DNA from: Heterocephalus glaber
Taxonomy: Eukaryota; Chordata; Mammalia; Rodentia; Bathyergidae
Assembly: GCF_000247695.1 (NCBI RefSeq)
Contig: NW_004624795.1
Coordinates: forward strand, 3,876,280-3,940,279
Reading direction: 5' to 3'
DNA: 64,000 nucleotides
Shown here in pieces: positions 62,929 through 64,000 of this stretch (position 1 is its first letter; each line of letters begins with the position of its first letter). The notes beneath the pieces were generated by a model. That model searched no databases, was not told the origin of the DNA, and saw only the letters and a program-made list of their open reading frames with translations. Position numbers and translations under genes: made by a program.

Positions 62929-63160
62929 GATTGATGTCGACTAAGGACTCGCGATCGCCACTGCAATTCCACTACACCAGTTCCAGCTATTACTGCTCTA
63001 ATGCTTTCACTGCTTTCACTCCATTGGCTGATCATCCGACTCGGCCCGGTCACTTCAAATTTCTATTGGCCCTGCCTCCCGTCAGTCAACTGTACGGGGT
63101 AGTTTGGTTGAGAGGCCAAAACGGAGTGGGGAAACCGGAAAGTGAAAAGTCACTGTGAGC
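62929..63160 (-). promoter_or_regulatory. PSMB3: PSMB3 promoter with two CCAAT boxes
   Basis: ATTGG at 63023-63027 and 63065-63069 reads CCAAT in the gene's direction, 42 bases apart, about 100-140 bases before the start codon. This is the usual NF-Y arrangement. No TATA box is seen. Transcription should begin between about 62940 and 63000. Confidence 0.6.
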
Positions 63161-63799
63161 GCGGAAGAGCCTGGAGTCGGGTGCATGCCGGGATCGCGGC
63201 GGACCTGGAGTCAGGGCGACGCGCTGGGGACGGGGCCGGCACGCACGTGGGCGGGCGAAGCCGGGCTGGGGGCCAAGGCCCTGGCTGAGGGGCCGCAGTG
63301 GCGCTAATCTACTCGCTCCCCTGGGCTTATTACTCATACTCCTTGCTTCATTCATTCCAGAAAGGCGTAGGGCTCCGAGAGCCGGGCGTTGTCGAGGCTC
63401 GGTTATTCGCTTGGCCGGGACAGTGCCTGGTCTCTGGGAGGCGCCCATAAGTGAAACTGGACGGTGCTGCGAGGGGGAGGCGAGAGCGTCGCGGGTGTCC
63501 TGTAGCTTCAAGGCTCCAGCTGAAAAGGGGAGGCGAGGGGTGGTTCTGCTTTGGGGGACCCCCTTCAAGTCGACTTAATGTAGCCCCGAGTTTCAGATCA
63601 CCCTACAAAACGTTCCCGCCTCTCCACATCCAGGATGCATCCTGAGGATAGGGGGCGCAGACTCCTTGCAGCCCGCGCCCGGGTCCTGTGCTTAGTCTGA
63701 TTTCTTTCGCCCGGTTTCGAAGCTGCACAGTCCCTACCCCGAGCCATGCTGGCCTCGCTCCCATTGACTCGGCTGTCTGCCACCCCAGCAGTCACCGCG
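63160..63799. other. GC-rich flank between PSMB3 and tRNA-Asn
   Basis: CpG-rich without recognised exons or SINEs. In human, the PCGF2 gene lies further out in this direction; none of its exons is visible here. Confidence 0.6.
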
Positions 63800-63805
63800 G
63801 TCTCT

Positions 63806-63856
<51 letters not shown>

Positions 63857-63873
63857 GAGCCCACCCAGGGACG
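63800..63873 (+). tRNA. TRN-GTT: tRNA-Asn (anticodon GTT)
   Basis: The 74-base gene has a full cloverleaf. The acceptor GTCTCTG pairs with CAGGGAC (one G-T), the D arm is GCGCAATCGGTTAGCGC, the anticodon stem is TTCGG/CCGAA with GTT at 63834-63836, the T arm is GGTGG-TTCGAGC-CCACC and the discriminator is G. It has no intron. A run of seven T at 63879-63885 terminates Pol III transcription. The gene lies 0.87 kb upstream of the PSMB3 start, as in human. Confidence 0.97.
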
Positions 63874-63878
63874 CTCTG

Positions 63879-63885
63879 TTTTTTT
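63879..63885 (+). terminator. Pol III terminator of tRNA-Asn
   Basis: Seven T, five bases after the mature 3' end. Confidence 0.85.
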
Positions 63886-64000
63886 CCAGGGGATCGGGTC
63901 TGTTTTTAAATCACAATCACTCAGCAGCCACATTTTATAGTAAAATGGTAAGGGCAACATTTTTTCTACTGCAAATCAGGTGATTGTGATTGGAAATCCG

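Overview
This window is vertebrate nuclear DNA from a rodent that is not a mouse or rat. Genes are split by GT-AG introns and covered in tRNA-Ala-derived ID-type SINEs and B1-type (7SL-derived) SINEs. One old LINE-1 fragment, several DNA-transposon and MIR relics, microsatellites and a 100-N assembly gap are also present. No B2 elements were recognised. The dominant ID subfamily has the motif GATTTAGCTCAGTGGTT and ends GGTACC plus an A tail. It differs from the classic ID form, which is also present. My weak guess is a beaver-like castorimorph rodent; this is inference from SINE type, not proof.

Five protein genes were assembled exon by exon, by matching splice sites and reading phase to protein families I recognise. 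In order: RPL23 (3' part only, + strand, 1-4066), the C17orf98 orthologue (+, 6586-8939), CWC25 (+, 15502-29681), PIP4K2B (+, 31780-51751) and PSMB3 (- strand, 62928 down to 56315). Two RNA polymerase III genes are intact: tRNA-Cys(GCA) at 11481-11552 and tRNA-Asn(GTT) at 63800-63873. The order and orientation equal the human 17q12 block LASP1-RPL23-C17orf98-CWC25-PIP4K2B-PSMB3-PCGF2 read in reverse, including the places of the tRNA-Cys and tRNA-Asn genes.

Layout: 1-4.1 kb is the end of RPL23 with a SINE-filled intron. 4.1-6.5 kb is SINE-rich spacer. 6.5-9.0 kb is C17orf98. 9.0-15.2 kb is spacer with SINEs, a tRNA-Cys gene, a LINE-1 fragment and an unidentified segment. 15.2-30.9 kb is CWC25, starting at a CpG-rich promoter with CRE, E-box and ETS motifs. 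31.0-55.0 kb is PIP4K2B, with a strong CpG island, an 11-kb first intron and a 3.2-kb 3' UTR. 55.0-56.3 kb is the tail-to-tail gap to PSMB3. 56.3-63.1 kb is PSMB3, and 63.1-64.0 kb is its GC-rich upstream flank with tRNA-Asn.

The genes are housekeeping neighbours rather than an operon-like system: ribosome (RPL23), spliceosome (CWC25), phosphoinositide signalling (PIP4K2B), proteasome (PSMB3), translation adaptors (two tRNAs) and one poorly known gene (C17orf98). I found no new multi-gene system. The items most worth a second look are a three-codon upstream ORF in a strong Kozak context before PIP4K2B, an ID element carrying an exact 23-base patch shared with a LINE-1 fragment 0.8 kb away, antisense ID elements that look like ready-made splice acceptors, a repeat-free homeodomain-motif-rich stretch in PIP4K2B intron 1, and a possible structured RNA in the RPL23 intron.
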